DNA of 64,000 bases, from contig NC_086172.1 of the NCBI RefSeq assembly GCF_023053635.1, forward strand, positions 122,115,681 through 122,179,680. Direction: 5' to 3'. The position numbers were made by a program, and so were the translations under genes. Below, piece by piece: positions 11,700-23,800 of this stretch (positions are counted from its first letter, which is position 1; every line of letters starts with the position of its first letter). This stretch comes from Elgaria multicarinata webbii. Taxonomy: Eukaryota > Chordata > Lepidosauria > Squamata > Anguidae. The notes under the pieces are model-generated. The model was not told the DNA's origin, did no database searches, and saw only the letters and a program-made list of their open reading frames with translations.

Positions 11700-11860
11700 T
11701 GATGATTATGTGCTACCTTCAGTATCCAAGGCAGTAAGCATGTGTGCACCAGCTGATGGGGAACATGTGTGGGAGGGTACTGTTGCACCGTGTCCTACTT
11801 TGTTGGTCCCTGGTTGACAGCTGGTTGGCCACTGTGTGGCACTTATGTTCTTAATTGATC
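11700..11860 (+). mobile_element. CR1/L2-like LINE 3' end
   Basis: This matches the 3' UTR at 5930-6125: 'gctaccttcagtatc', a caccagctg block, then 'cagctggttggccactgtgtg' in divergent form, and a 'ttatgttctta' tail. Confidence 0.6.
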
Positions 11861-12610
11861 TATAACTAGCAGTATAGGAACAGGTTGCCAGTGCCAGCCA
11901 CACATTTTCAAGGCTTATACCATAGGGACAGAACCTCAGGCCCAGGTTTACTCCCAATTAAGCCTTCTGGGTTTCTCCAGAAAGCCACATTCCTTTCCCC
12001 TGAGTCACCTCCTTTCTGCCATTCCCTTGATCATCAATAGTTTGATGGTTTCCTGGCTGACGTAGGGTTTGTTTCCCATTCTAAAAGGCCGAAATACCTC
12101 CCCTATGGTTTGGTTACCCACAGTAAAAGCTAAAATAAGCTGGTTCTTTTTTATTTCGTTCTGTCCCTTTTGACCGATCCACCACTGGAATATTGCCCCT
12201 GATCTTCTCCAAAATGGAATTTGGCCCTTGGGCTGAAAGAAGGTCTGCACTCCTGGCCTATACAAACCCTCTAAACTAGTCTCATAGTATCGCTTTTTAG
12301 ATTGAGAAGTCATTTTATATACACCATCCAAGCACAATGCTTGGAAGCGATATCACTTCATTCCTCTAAAAGCAGTTGGGGTCACCCAGAAGTGCCCCTC
12401 AGAATTCATGATACAATGACTCCAAGAGCTGATTCTCCCACTTAGAGATGGATATAAAGGCTCTATTTGTATGGGGAAATCTGAGAACTGAGTTATGGTC
12501 AGGAGAATGACATGATGTGATTCTTATTGGCCTGTAACACTTCAGATTGTAAGGTGAATTACATGTTTGAATGGATCCCCGTGTTAAACTTCCTGCAGTA
12601 GTAAAGTAGC
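11860..12610. other. unannotated noncoding stretch
   Basis: No domain or repeat that I recognise. A 110-codon minus-strand frame at 12005-12337 has no recognisable similarity and may be an unclassified repeat. Confidence 0.25.
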
Positions 12611-12800
12611 ATGTGAAATAGAGGCTTTTTGCCTTATTCACTGTGGTTAAAGCTGTGGTTTAAGCCATAGTTTAGGGTGACTTCTGAACAGAGCCAAAGT
12701 TACCAGTCAGATCATTGGTTCATCTAGCCCAGTCTTGTTGACAATCTTGGCTGCAGCACTACAGGGTTTCAGGCAAAAAATATATATTCAGCCCTTCTTG
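12610..12800. repeat. MITE arm followed by a minus-strand SINE fragment
   Basis: The first part repeats the 'ttcactgtggttaaagctg' arm of the hairpin at 17944-18178 and ends with a GTTCAGAAG-like terminus read in reverse. From about 12700 the 'cattggttcatctagcccag' segment matches the 3' part of the SINE at 39880-40050. Confidence 0.5.
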
Positions 12801-13224
12801 GAGATATCAATCAAGGGCTACGCCATGCCCTTTCTGCATCCAAAGCATTTGTATATTCCACAGCCCTGGCCCCTTCCGAAAGCCTCCCCACCACCTCCTT
12901 CTTTGCTTTTCAAATAGGGAAGCTGTGGTATTCTTTCCTATTTACCTGTGTGAATTCAAAAGCCTTTCCCACAGCAGGCAACACTTTCCAGCGTGCGCAC
13001 ACACACACACACAGTAACGCTGCCACCAGGACCTTTACCTCAGATCCCAGTCGCTCTTTTTTTATTCATTGATTTCATTTACAGCGTAGCATGATTGACA
13101 TTCAGCCAAGAGGAAATTATAACCATGAGGTCACAAATGTAACATATAAAAGGACTCTTGTTCAAAAAAGCGTGGTGCTGGAGCTCAAGTGTACCCTAGA
13201 AAATGGTTCTATGTGGGAGTTGTT

Positions 13225-13572
13225 GCATTACAGATAGCAACAGACGAGCCCCTGCCAAAGGAAGTGAGGCAGGTGGCTACCAGGAGGAGGGCCTTCTCTG
13301 CTGTGGCACCCCGGCTGTGGAATGAGCTCCCTAAGGAGGTTTGCTTGGCACCTACATTATATGCTTTTAGACGCCAGGTGAAGACCTTTTTATTCTCTCA
13401 GCATTTTAACAGTCTATAAATTTAATTTTAACTTTGCTGTTTTAAATTTGTATTTTAAAATTTGTATTTCTGCACTGCTGCCGATTTTATCCTGAATGGT
13501 TTTAATTTTTGAGAACTGCCTAGAGCTTCGGCTATTGGGCGGCATAGAAATGTAATAAATAAATAAATAAAT
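13225..13572 (+). mobile_element. L2-like LINE 3' end
   Basis: The translated end reads RRRAFSAVAPRLWNELPKEV and then RRQVKTFLFSQHF, followed by a T-rich 3' UTR, the phrase 'gcttcggctattgggcggca' and an AATAAATA tail. This is the commonest LINE tail in the window. It sits directly upstream of the DDB2 promoter. Confidence 0.85.
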
Positions 13573-13573
13573 C

Positions 13574-13593
13574 AGACAACTCTGCACATGCTC
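13574..13593. promoter_or_regulatory. possible p53 response element upstream of DDB2
   Basis: Two adjacent decamers, AGACAACTCT and GCACATGCTC, fit the p53 half-site RRRCWWGYYY at 9 of 10 positions each, with no spacer. The first lacks the core G. DDB2 is a known p53 target in human, so the position about 0.5 kb upstream of the exon 1 donor is suggestive. Motifs this loose also occur by chance. Confidence 0.25.
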
Positions 13594-13599
13594 ATAGAA

Positions 13600-13990
13600 C
13601 TTATTGCCCATATTCCAGGGAACGCGCTCGTATTTCTCTCCCTTTACGATAAAAATAGAGCCCAGGGGTGAAGTCTTGTTCAAAGTAACCCGCGCGCAGA
13701 GAGATGATGTGGGGAGGGCCCTTCGTTACTACGTCTCTCGTATAATTCGTGTAGAGCGGGTCCTGCCATTTTATATAGCCCAACTCCCGCCCTGCCCGGG
13801 CTTTGGGCCCGTGGAAAGAGAACCCGCCAAACCTACGGATCCCGTCACAGGTTTCCCAGGTCCCGACGGAACCCGACTAGCATTTCCCGCGTAAAGTGCT
13901 TCTTTGTTTCCTACTTGCTGCTGCTGCTGCTCCTCCTCTGCCCCGCGGGTCAGGTTACGAAACCGCCGAGGAGGAGCTTCCTTCCACATC
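13600..13990 (+). promoter_or_regulatory. DDB2: DDB2 promoter region
   Basis: GC content and CpG density rise sharply here. A TATA-like TTTATATAG lies near 13771, followed by GC-box-like CCCGCCC. The region ends in the noncoding first exon with a clear donor at 14098/14099. The exact start of transcription cannot be read from the sequence. Confidence 0.6.
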
Positions 13991-14098
13991 CTTTATCAGT
14001 CAAGTCCTTCGGCGAGAGAGGCCTGACGAGCGAGACACTCACTCACTGCACCGTTAGAAAAGGCGAGTGTGCGCTCCAGGCCGGCCGTGGGAGTTCAG
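13800..14098 (+). other. DDB2: DDB2 exon 1 (5' UTR, 5' limit uncertain)
   Basis: A strong donor, CAG followed by GTGAGG, ends this GC-rich sequence at 14098. No start codon in it joins in frame to the recognisable protein, whose first methionine lies in the next exon. I therefore treat it as untranslated leader. The left border is only approximate. Confidence 0.55.
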
Positions 14099-14284
14099 GT
14101 GAGGGGCGCCCCTGCTGTCGCTTGCTCCTCCTCTCGACCCCATAACCTATAACTCAGGCTTCCGCACTCAGGAGGTGTTTTTCCTTGGAGCATGGTCCTC
14201 GCCTTCAACTGCATTCCCAGTTTCTCATATCTGACGCTGCCCCGCCTTAGCTAGAAATCGTCTCACGTCGGAAAGGTGGTGTTG

Positions 14285-14412
14285 GGAAGTCTTCTCCAAG
14301 GTGGTGTTCGCGACATGTGTTGGACTACAATTCCCAAAATCCCGCAGCCTGCATAGTTTTGGGAGTTGTAGTCCTGCTCATCCGGAGGGCGCCACGTTGG
14401 AGAAGGCTAATC
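14285..14412. mobile_element. fold-back hAT-like MITE
   Basis: Contains 'gttggactacaattcccaaa' and its inverse 'ttttgggagttgtagtcc', ending in 'ggagaaggctaatctag'. Same family as 31134-31250. It lies in DDB2 intron 1. Confidence 0.6.
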
Positions 14413-14513
14413 TAGGGGGCTTCTAATTAGGTAGCCACTGAGCTGCGCAGGAACTGGAGCTTGGGTGTACATGCCTCACATTAGTTACTTTTGCGTCCTA
14501 TATAATATATTAA

Positions 14514-14642
14514 AGGCGTAATCGTATGCATGTTTAGAGAGAAAAAAGCCCTACAATACCCAGCATTCCCAGTCAGCTATGGCTGATTGAGGAATGCTGG
14601 GAGTTGTAGGACTTCTTTCTCTCTAAACGTGCGTCCAGTTGC
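14514..14642. mobile_element. palindromic MITE, TTTAGACAGAAAAAAGTCC family
   Basis: The left arm 'catgtttagagagaaaaaag' is mirrored by 'ttctttctctctaaacgtg' on the right, with 'cccagcattccc' and its inverse inside. Related copies are near 48598, 57632 and 62270. It lies in DDB2 intron 1. Confidence 0.7.
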
Positions 14643-14879
14643 TCGCTAAATGTATGTAGCTACTTTGAGGAGCTGATTTCAGATGTTAGTATTGACTCTC
14701 ACATATTGTGAGGGGAAGGCGAAATGAAGTCCCTGCGATAATATTTGGAGCTGAGGAGTTGCTTATTGTATTTTTTTCCCTTTAGAGAGTTACCATAATT
14801 ACACTGTGCTTTGCCCAGTATTGGTAAAAATATATGTATGTATTGCGATTTTATTTCTTATTTGGAACAATCAAAACTG

Positions 14880-15085
14880 ATTTGTCCTCACAAAACTCTG
14901 TGAAGCTGGTTAGGCTGAGCTGGAGTGACTTGACCAAGAGCGCTTCGGCTATTGGGCGATATAGAAATGCAATAAATAAATAAAATGAATAAATCCACCA
15001 TGCTTGAACAGCAATTTGATCCTCCTGGGTGTCCCAAATTCAAACCCAACATTCTAGTCACACAACCACACTGGAAAGGCTTCTT
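14880..15085 (-). mobile_element. MIR-type tRNA SINE with inserted LINE tail
   Basis: On the minus strand the head has box A-like 'gtggttgtgtgactagaatg' and box B-like 'gggtttgaattt'. The 3' part near 14885-14938 reads as 'gcctaaccagctt...ttttgtgag'. Between the two parts (about 14939-14992) sits a plus-strand L2 tail with 'cttcggctattgggcgatat' and AATAAATA. Confidence 0.55.
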
Positions 15086-15424
15086 GTCTTTGCATATATC
15101 AGTGTTCAAGATAAACATTCTACGGTAATATAAATCAGTTTATCATTGAAAACCTTTTGTCCATTATTAAAATATTACAAATGTTTTATATGAGTAGGAG
15201 GTGGCTTTATTTTTCTATTCAGCTACTGGCTACATTGTTTTTCAGTGCTTTTTTAATGAAGGTAGATCTACCTTTTTTTAAATGTGTCTGAAGTGAAGAC
15301 TGAATATACGAAGTAGTGGTCTGACCCACTGCATATTAAAAAAGTACTCACTGACTACTTCCTACCTGAAGCATTTGTGGACACATTGGTGACCCTTGGT
15401 GATAATTGCCTAAAATATAGGTTT

Positions 15425-15905
15425 GGATCAGTTTTTGCTTATTCATCTGTTTGATAGATTATGCAACAATGAATTGTACAAAGCCCTAAACAACTTGGGA
15501 TCAGGATACCTGAGAGAGCGTTTGCTCCCTTCCTTATCAGCCTGCCCAGTCACTGAGGTCATTGGAGGGCCTGCTCCTGGTGGTTCCACATGGACCTATG
15601 GCCTGACTGGAGTCAACCAGGAAAAGAGACTTGGCTCCTTTTCTTTGGAATTCCCTGCCCCTGGAGGTCAGGCACCAGCCAATAATCTGCTGCTCTTTCC
15701 AGCACTTCCTGAAAATAGCTCTTTTCCAGGAAGCATTCCTTAACTGACCAGTCAAGGTTTTTATTGGTATTCTGTTTTAAAATGAACAATTTTAATACAC
15801 TGTTTTAATCTTTTTATTGTTTTATTTCTAATGGTCATTGCTCTGGAATCTATTTAACACATAGAGCAGTATAAAAATACTGTAAATAAAATAATTAATA
15901 AATAA
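15425..15905 (+). mobile_element. L2-like LINE 3' end
   Basis: A frame fragment with LNNLGSGYLRERLLPSLS precedes a T-rich 3' UTR and an AATAAA-type tail with 'atagagcagtataaaaatac'. Degraded copy in DDB2 intron 1. Confidence 0.6.
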
Positions 15906-16278
15906 ACTGAGGCACAGGATGAGGAGGGAACAGTTCAGTATTCCACTGAGAGGCAAATAGTAGCAACATCTGAATAGAACCAAGAACTCATAACTCACAT
16001 ATAATGATGGCAGTAATAGGCTACTTCTGAACCTCTCAGATATGTGAAACATACATAAGTGCAACACACCTTCCAGTATTTGTTTTAGGAACCACTTTTC
16101 AACCAAATTTCATTTACTGCTTTTGAAACAATTCCAGCCAAAGTTGTGGGGCAGAACATTTTCCAGCACTTTTTTCCCTACAGAATTTCCACCCCCAAGT
16201 TCATTAGTAACAATGAATGAATACCAATTTCAACTCTGGCAGTTTCAGAGTTGTAGATGAGTGGTTGTCAGCATATCA

Positions 16279-16345
16279 AGACTGCAGTTCTATACCTGGA
16301 AATAAGCTCCATTGAACACAGTGGACTTTACTTCTTTACAGCATA
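16279..16345. repeat. short fold-back repeat, AAGTAAGTCCCATTGA family
   Basis: Contains 'ggaaataagctccattgaac' followed by the inverse-like 'gtggactttacttct'. Fragment of the family described at 5245, in DDB2 intron 1. Confidence 0.4.
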
Positions 16346-16806
16346 AGTTTTTGTTGTAAAACTTTTTCTGCTTTGGGAAGGGTTACTGTCCTAACTGAGA
16401 GCATTAATTTTAAAGCTAATAGACAGTATCCTATTCCTTACTAGTTCCAGGGAAACTGTTGTGCATTGGCATTGTGCTAGAGGTAGCTTATCCTAGCACA
16501 ACATAATTACATTACTACTAGTGCTGAATTGGATACAGCCTCATGTCATGTTTACTAAAATAATTTTTCTAGGTAATGCAAGTCAAATGGCAATCTAATG
16601 AGAACTGGTGGATTTAATGAGCGATTTTGCAGTTTTCATTCTGGTACAGAAACTGTCACTATGCAGATAAGAGGCAAAATAGGGGACTTCCTATGGCATG
16701 TGCTCTTAATCTTTTAGGTGCATTTTAAAGGTATTTGCTTTAGATTAAAGTGTTGGAAGTCCAGTGACAATAATTTCCCTCCACCCTGTACATTGATCCA
16801 TTTCAG

Positions 16807-16993
16807 TAATTTAACAGAATGTCGTCTGGGAAACAGTCAAAGGACAAGAAACATCTGGTAACATATGTGTGTACATCAGAAAAAGAGGCAAAATCAACTG
16901 GGAAAAGGAAACGAGAACGTGGAAAACTGGAAAATGAGCCACAAGCAAAGAAAGCACTTGTGACAAAAGCTCCCAAGTATCTGGAGAAAACTG
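16807..16993 (+). CDS. DDB2: DDB2 exon 2 (first coding exon; ATG at 16819)
   Basis: Acceptor TTTCAG ends at 16806 after a pyrimidine-rich tract, leaving 12 bases of UTR before the ATG. It encodes residues 1-58 plus one base (phase 1), a basic, charged, probably disordered tail with GKRKRERGK, a likely nuclear localisation signal. The donor is CTG followed by GTAATC. Confidence 0.85.
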
Positions 16994-17778
16994 GTAATCT
17001 TGCTTCATAATTTCTCTCATATACATCACTATGTAAATCTAATGTAATTAGTATCCTGTTAGTATCCTGTCCATTTTTGGTCATGTAACATTCTGATAGT
17101 AGTTATTAAGGTTTGCATATTAATTGTGTACTGATCACATATAGACTGTAAATTATAAATTACCTTGGTCTTTCTATTTTTGTTATAATTCTTCCCTCTT
17201 TAAGGAACTTGTGAACTCTCCACTAGGTATCCCAAGCAAATTCATATTTGCTATTTTTCCTGCATGGCTGTTACCCCTTTTTTTTTTTTTTTTTTTTTAG
17301 GAAAAATGGAATGTATGAAGTAGGTTTAACTTAAGGTGTGTTTTGTGGTGTTTCTCTTAACTAATCTCCCATGGTAAAATTAGGAGGGGTTTAAATGATT
17401 GTTTTGTGTAACTCCAAAAATGTCATACAAATAAAACTGTTAAAGAAATAACCTTTGGGAAATAATCAAAGCTGAGTATAACTTTCTGTGCTAAAGTTTT
17501 CTGAAATTAGGAATGTGCGACCGCAAAAGCAACTGCATGTACACATGCTCGTATTTGAGGCCCAAACTATTTGAAAGTAGTAGGATATCATCTTTTAAAA
17601 TTTGGATCTTCTGCTTTCCTGTGTAAAATTGAGTGTAAAAGGTGTGATTGAAAAAGCCAAAGAGGAGGGGGATGCTGACCCTCCCATATCGCCTTTCTCT
17701 GCAGCTTATTTCCCCAGATGCTTTCCCTCACAGCCAAGCTCAAATGTTGGAAGTGAGCCTGACTGTAAGAAACATACT

Positions 17779-17849
<71 letters not shown>

Positions 17850-20800
17850 GGTGAGGGGGGAAGTTACGGTGACATGCACTGTAACTCCCCCTGCGACTTG
17901 TGCCTAGTCCTTTTAGTAGTACCCACACTGTTTTACATGTCAATGACCCCGTTCAGAAGACACCTTTAACCATGGCTTTAACCATGTTGGTTAAGCCAGA
18001 AAGCCAGGCTGTGTTCAGAAGACACCTTAAACCACAGCTTTAACCACAGTGAATAAAGCAAAACGCTTTATTCGCTGTGGTTAAAGTGGGGTTTAAGGTG
18101 TCTTCTGAACACGGCCTGGCTTTCTGGCTTCACCACCATGGTTAAAGCTATGATTTAAGATGTTTTCTGAACGGGCCCTGTGCTGCTATATTGTAGTTAG
18201 ACCACAACCAGCTGTGCAATGCCTTTTAATAGTTGATGATAGAAGCCTTCTGTTTGGCAGAACCTTATTTTTAAGAGTTTCATATGATCTGCTTCCTCCT
18301 CCTCTAAGAGATTTTGGGATGTTGTATCCCATTGTTTTAGGGGATGATTAGACATATCGTGGATAGGGCTAAATAGATCCTGTGTTTGGTACAGATATAT
18401 GTGGTGGTTAAATGCACAACATAGAACTAATGTTAATACAAACAAGCAAACCCCAAGTTGAATTGCTCAGCAAAATTCTCCCTGGACAAAAGTGTTTTTT
18501 AGATGTTTCCATGAAGTGTCAGCAGGTTTGTTTGTTGAAAATAGTCTGCCAGCAGCTCTTTGCAGTTATATAAACTACAGAACAAACCTGGAATATTCTG
18601 CTTTAGCAGGAACTTCAGGGGGAGTGGCTGGGATAATGTCCTCATGCATTTGGGATTTTCAGTAGTGGTTCCCACCCACCCCCACTAACCTGATCTCTCC
18701 TGTTGCTTGAATACTGTACTTAAGAAAGTTTCTTTCCCTTTAACTTACTTTTATTTGTCTCTGAGGGTGTTTCCAGACAAAAAGCACTCAGTCACTGCTT
18801 TTCTGCTGTTGGCTACAAGCGGAATTGCAGTTCACATTCCACACTAGAGCATGCTGCACTTTTTACCCTGTGTACATCCTCCTGGGAAGAGACATGTGGG
18901 GAAAGGGGAGGTCCAATTCACCTGAACACAAAAACTAGCTAACTCCTACTGTTCTGCTTGTTTATTTCAACAACATTAATCTCTTCCATATGTGCATATT
19001 TCTGTTTGGGAGAAATTAAGTGGTGAGGAGGAACAGCGTGCTCTAAGGAGAGGCTAAGGAACTCAGAGGGGCGGTTGGTGCACAAGGGAGGCAGCAAAGT
19101 GAAGGTTGGGCCAACAGTTGCCTGAAGCTGCTCCTTTAAAGGAAAGCAACAGCTGTAGCTCAGCTGCCATTGGGGCAGAACAGTCCACACCGTTCTTCCC
19201 AGCCTAGCTTTCTGAAGCAGGAGTAGGCTGGATATTTTCTATGAGGAAGGAGAATTTTAAAATACACACAGCTGCTCCTTCCCTCAGCAGCACCTCAGAA
19301 TCATTGAAAAGTAACAGAGAATGGGACATTGCAGAGTGCATCAGTAAACAGGATGGGGGTGATCAGCAACCATGTTGTCAGTAGACCACACCTCCTCCTG
19401 CCCCAATTGCACATTTTCTTGTCCACACCTCAAAAGATTGCACTTCTAAGCCCCATCACATCTAGGTCGAAATGCATGGCTCCTGACCCTTCTCTGTTGT
19501 TGCTCTGACATCGCTTCCTGAAAACAGGAAGTAATTAGGCCCATTCAGTCCGGTAGGAGAGAGCAGCAACGGGACTTTTTCTGGGTTTTTTGGGGGGCCA
19601 ATGAAGGCTAGAAGGGGCAGAAGATACCCGAGAGGCAGACAACGTCATGTGAGCAATCCGTGAGTGCCCAGTAACGAGCGTGCAGTAAAATGCTCATTGG
19701 GTAGTGCTTTCTGTTCTTTTCCTTATAAAAATGTTAGCCTTTTTCTGTTCTGAGAAAAGGCAGAAGGACAACAGATCTGCTCTGCTCTTCCTCTCCTGCT
19801 TCCCCCCCCCCCCCCCGCCATAAGAAGTGGGTAAACAAAGTGTGGCAATTGCACACTGAATCCTCTGTCTGGAAGCACCCTGAGGTTTTCATATAGTTTC
19901 TCTGACTGTTCATCTGTGTCAATCTGTTGTGCGTTGGTGGGCCCAAAATACTCCCTCCCAAAAATAGTTTGATTTTTTTCAATCCTGTTTTCAGTCATTG
20001 TTTCCTGTTTTTGCTGCTTTGGCACCATATTTTTCTTGTTGGGTACGTCTTTTTTCCCTCCTTCTGAGAGTAATCTTAGCTAATAAGGAAAAACATATTA
20101 CTTATTTAAAATTATGTATTGTCCGCCTTTAAAAAAAAATTTTTTTTGTCCGCGCTCTCAAGGCACCATGCAAGATTAAAAGAAATACTGAACTATGCAA
20201 AATACAACAGACAAGCAAATCATTATTCAATAAAAATGCTATAAAAGTAGATTATACGAATAAAAACCTGCAGCCCACAGATTATGGAAAGGCCAGTGAA
20301 AACAGGTAGGACTTCAGAGACTTCCTGTAAACCCGCAAAGAATAAGGTCCTGTAGGAAGCCAATCCCAAAGCTGTAGAGCCACCACTAAGAAGGCCCTCT
20401 CCCTTGTAGTCACCAGCCAAACCTCCCTTGGTGATGGGTAGGTGAGAAGGGCCTCTGCTGATACAGGAGAAGGCAGTCTTTCAAGTAACTTGGGCCCAAA
20501 CCATTTAAAGATTTAAAGGTTAAAATCCATAGTTGAATTTGAGCTTGGAAACACTTGCAGCCAGTGCAGCTTACACATGAGCTGTTATGAGCAGATCTCA
20601 TTCCACCAATATCCAAGCAGATCTGCACCAGCTGAAATTTCTGAACCATTTTTAAAGGCAGTCCAATGTAGAGTTCATTAGAGAAGTCCAGCCTGGATAT
20701 TGTAAAAGCTCGAATAACTGAGGTAAGTTTCTCCCTCTCTAAACAGGGTCACAACTGGAGTTCAAGCCTAGGCTGGTAAAAAGTACTCCTGGCCACTACA

Positions 20801-23800
20801 GCCACCTGGGCTTCCACACTTAGCACTGAGTCCAGGAGCACTCCCAAACTGTGCACTTGGTCCTTCAGGGGAGTGAAAATCCCATCTCAGACCAGAAGTA
20901 TTCCTCTATCCAGATTGGTTTGTTACCCTACTCACAGTACCTCTGTCTTGTTACGAGTAAGTCTCAGCTTGTTTGCTGTTGTTCATTGCAAAACTGCCTC
21001 CAGACACTGGTTCTGGAAATCAGCAGCTTCCCTAGGATCATTAGGTGGAGACGAGTGGTAGAATGGAGGGTTTTCTGCATATTGGTGGCACTTCAGCCCA
21101 AACCTCCAAATGACTTCCCCAAGTCGTTTCATGTAGATGTTAAGAAGCGTAAGGGATAAGATGGAACCTTTCAGCATCCAATAGGCCAGTGGCCATGGGG
21201 TGGAACAGAAGGCCCCCCAGCACCACTGAGGCTGTTCAACTAGGAAGGGCTGGAGCCACCATAACACATGCCTCCTCTGCCCAACCCAGATACACGATCC
21301 AGAAGGATACCATGGTTGATGGTACTAAAACCTACTGAGGGGTCCAGGAGAACCAACAGGATCATATACGCCTCCATTCCCTGGCAAAAGTCATCTCCTA
21401 ATGTGACCAGGGCTGTTTCTGACCCAAAGCCAGGCCTGAACCTGTTCAGGGATGAATCTATATTGGATCTCGTTTTTGAAGAATGTTGAGGAATCAAGTG
21501 TGAGCTTGCACAGAGCTATACACTGTGTCTAATAGCATATGTATACTTATTTGTTAGAGCATTTGGCAACTATTATGAATTTACAGCTGATTCTCATACT
21601 AACAAAAGTTAGATAATGCACAGTAGCACAGTTTGTACTTTTCTTGTTGATAAGAATATTCCTTTCTGCGCTGTGAGAAACTTTCTTTCTTGCCAAGAAA
21701 GAAAGCCATGCCTTTGTCCTTGGTGAAGGGAGGGAGTTGTATGTGTGTGTTTTTGATAGTCTTTGACTCAGTGAGACTAGCACTATAAAATCTTGGGCAG
21801 ATTGGCTGGCTACCTGTTCTCACCTGAAAGGGAGAGAGATGCCACCTGCTTAGGAAACAGCCCCAGGATGGTGCCCATTGCATCCAGGGAAAGAATCCAG
21901 CATCAATTGAGGAATGTAAGCTTTGTTTTGCTTTTATTATCTGCATCCATTTCCCATTAATAAATTACTATTGTTCTTTCACACAAGTGGACATAACTCA
22001 TATTGGGACTTTCGAATCTGATTAGTGTGGGTCCTGGCTGGATCAAGCCCCAGGTTTAAGACAGGAGCCAAACAAATGGCATCCAACATATAGAATATGG
22101 TGTCACAACAAAATTGGAGATTCATTTAATCTATCTCTCTAAAATTATTTATAGACCACCATTAAAGGTGGAATCCTCTTACTGAATTTAGGCTGTGCAC
22201 TGGGTTGAGTATCTAGCTTTTCTTAATATAAGAACTGACATTTTTCTTTACTCCCTCTCTCTATCTTACAAGGAACCTATATGTTCCAATTATGGAAGCT
22301 GATCTGAATAACTGATTCTTCCCCCATTGTCAAAATGAGAGCAGCCATGCGTCTCAGTTTCTGTAGGTTTGGTGCAACCTGAAATCTCTTGATGAACATA
22401 ATTAAGTCTGTGCAACACTTCTTCCTTTCTCTTGTAAGCGTGGTAAGTCGGGCTTTATCATCCTGCCTAGCAGCGTTATTTTCTCACTGCCCCTGGCTTT
22501 TGTTTGTGCGTTTGTTTATCGTCCAGCCTGATGAAGAATTTGAAGAACTTGAATGCTTAGGATCTACTTTGCATCTACAATGTAGTAAGAGTAGGATTAC
22601 CACAATGCCCTTGAAAATGGTCTGGAAATGGCAATTAGTACAAAATATGGCAGCTAAGGTATTGACTAGAACTGATCGTTATGACCATTTTATGCCAGAA
22701 TTATACAATCTTCATTGGCTCCCAGTTTGTTTCCAGGCCTACTTCAAGGTGTTGATGTTAAACCATAAGGATCTTCCCGGCTTGGAACTACAGTATTCAA
22801 AGGAAAATGTCTTCCCATATATGTCTGCCCATGCTCTGTTATCATAATCGGGTGTCCTGCTTTGAGTGGTCCCGCATACTAAGATTCAGTGAGTGGCTAC
22901 TTGTGCACAGGCCTTTTCTATGGTGGCTGCCAAATTGTGGAATGCCCTCCTTAGGATGGTCCAACTGGCACCTATTTAGTTGACTTTTCAGCATCTTTTA
23001 ACTCTCCCAGGCATTAAAAAAAACAACCTTCTGCTTGTTTCACTTTCTGCTGCCTGTTTTATTTTCAATGATATGTTTAAAGCTTTGCTTTAAAACTATC
23101 CTTTCCCACATTTTAGCAGCTTTGACATTTATTTCTCCTTTTAAAATTACTTTAAATTATTGTTGTGGCTACTTTTAAATTATTTTACAATGCAGTCCTA
23201 TGCATGCCTATTTAGGAGTAAGCCCCATTGAGTTCATTGTTGACATCCTCTTGTGTAATCATGTATAGGATCATAAATTTAGTGTATTTTATCTTTGGTT
23301 TTATTGTATTTGTTTCTATTATGTATATTGCCTGAGATCTTCAGCTCTAGGGGGATTCATAAATTTAATAAATAATAAAGTTTTGAAGCAGGTACTAAGC
23401 AGTGCAGGCATGGACAAAGGTAAGCAAAATGTTGATCAGAATGTACTGGTAGGTCACAGTAAATTTGCCACAGATTGGCAAAGCCGTCTGACTCCCTTCC
23501 CCTTCAACCAATACTGCATATATTTGATTGATTGGCCAAACGGGATTTTGGAATTGCCATGTTTAATCTTTTTGTTTGGATTTTTGGTATTCAATTAAAA
23601 ATAACAATTCTCTGCCATTGCTTGGCTTATATTAGTTTCTTGTATCATTTTCAATGTTCCTCACCTGTAAAATACTTCTGTTAATTAGTAGCTTTTCACC
23701 AGGTCTTTCTACAGTTCTGCTAGCCAGCCTCTTGTCCTAGCAACTCTGATTTGTATTAACTCCGAGGTAGTTTTGTTCTTGCATATGTAGAATATGCAGT

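Noticed and set aside
17602-17907. open frame with [11 protein letters not shown] run
   Set aside because: Translation of the GT/GA microsatellite.
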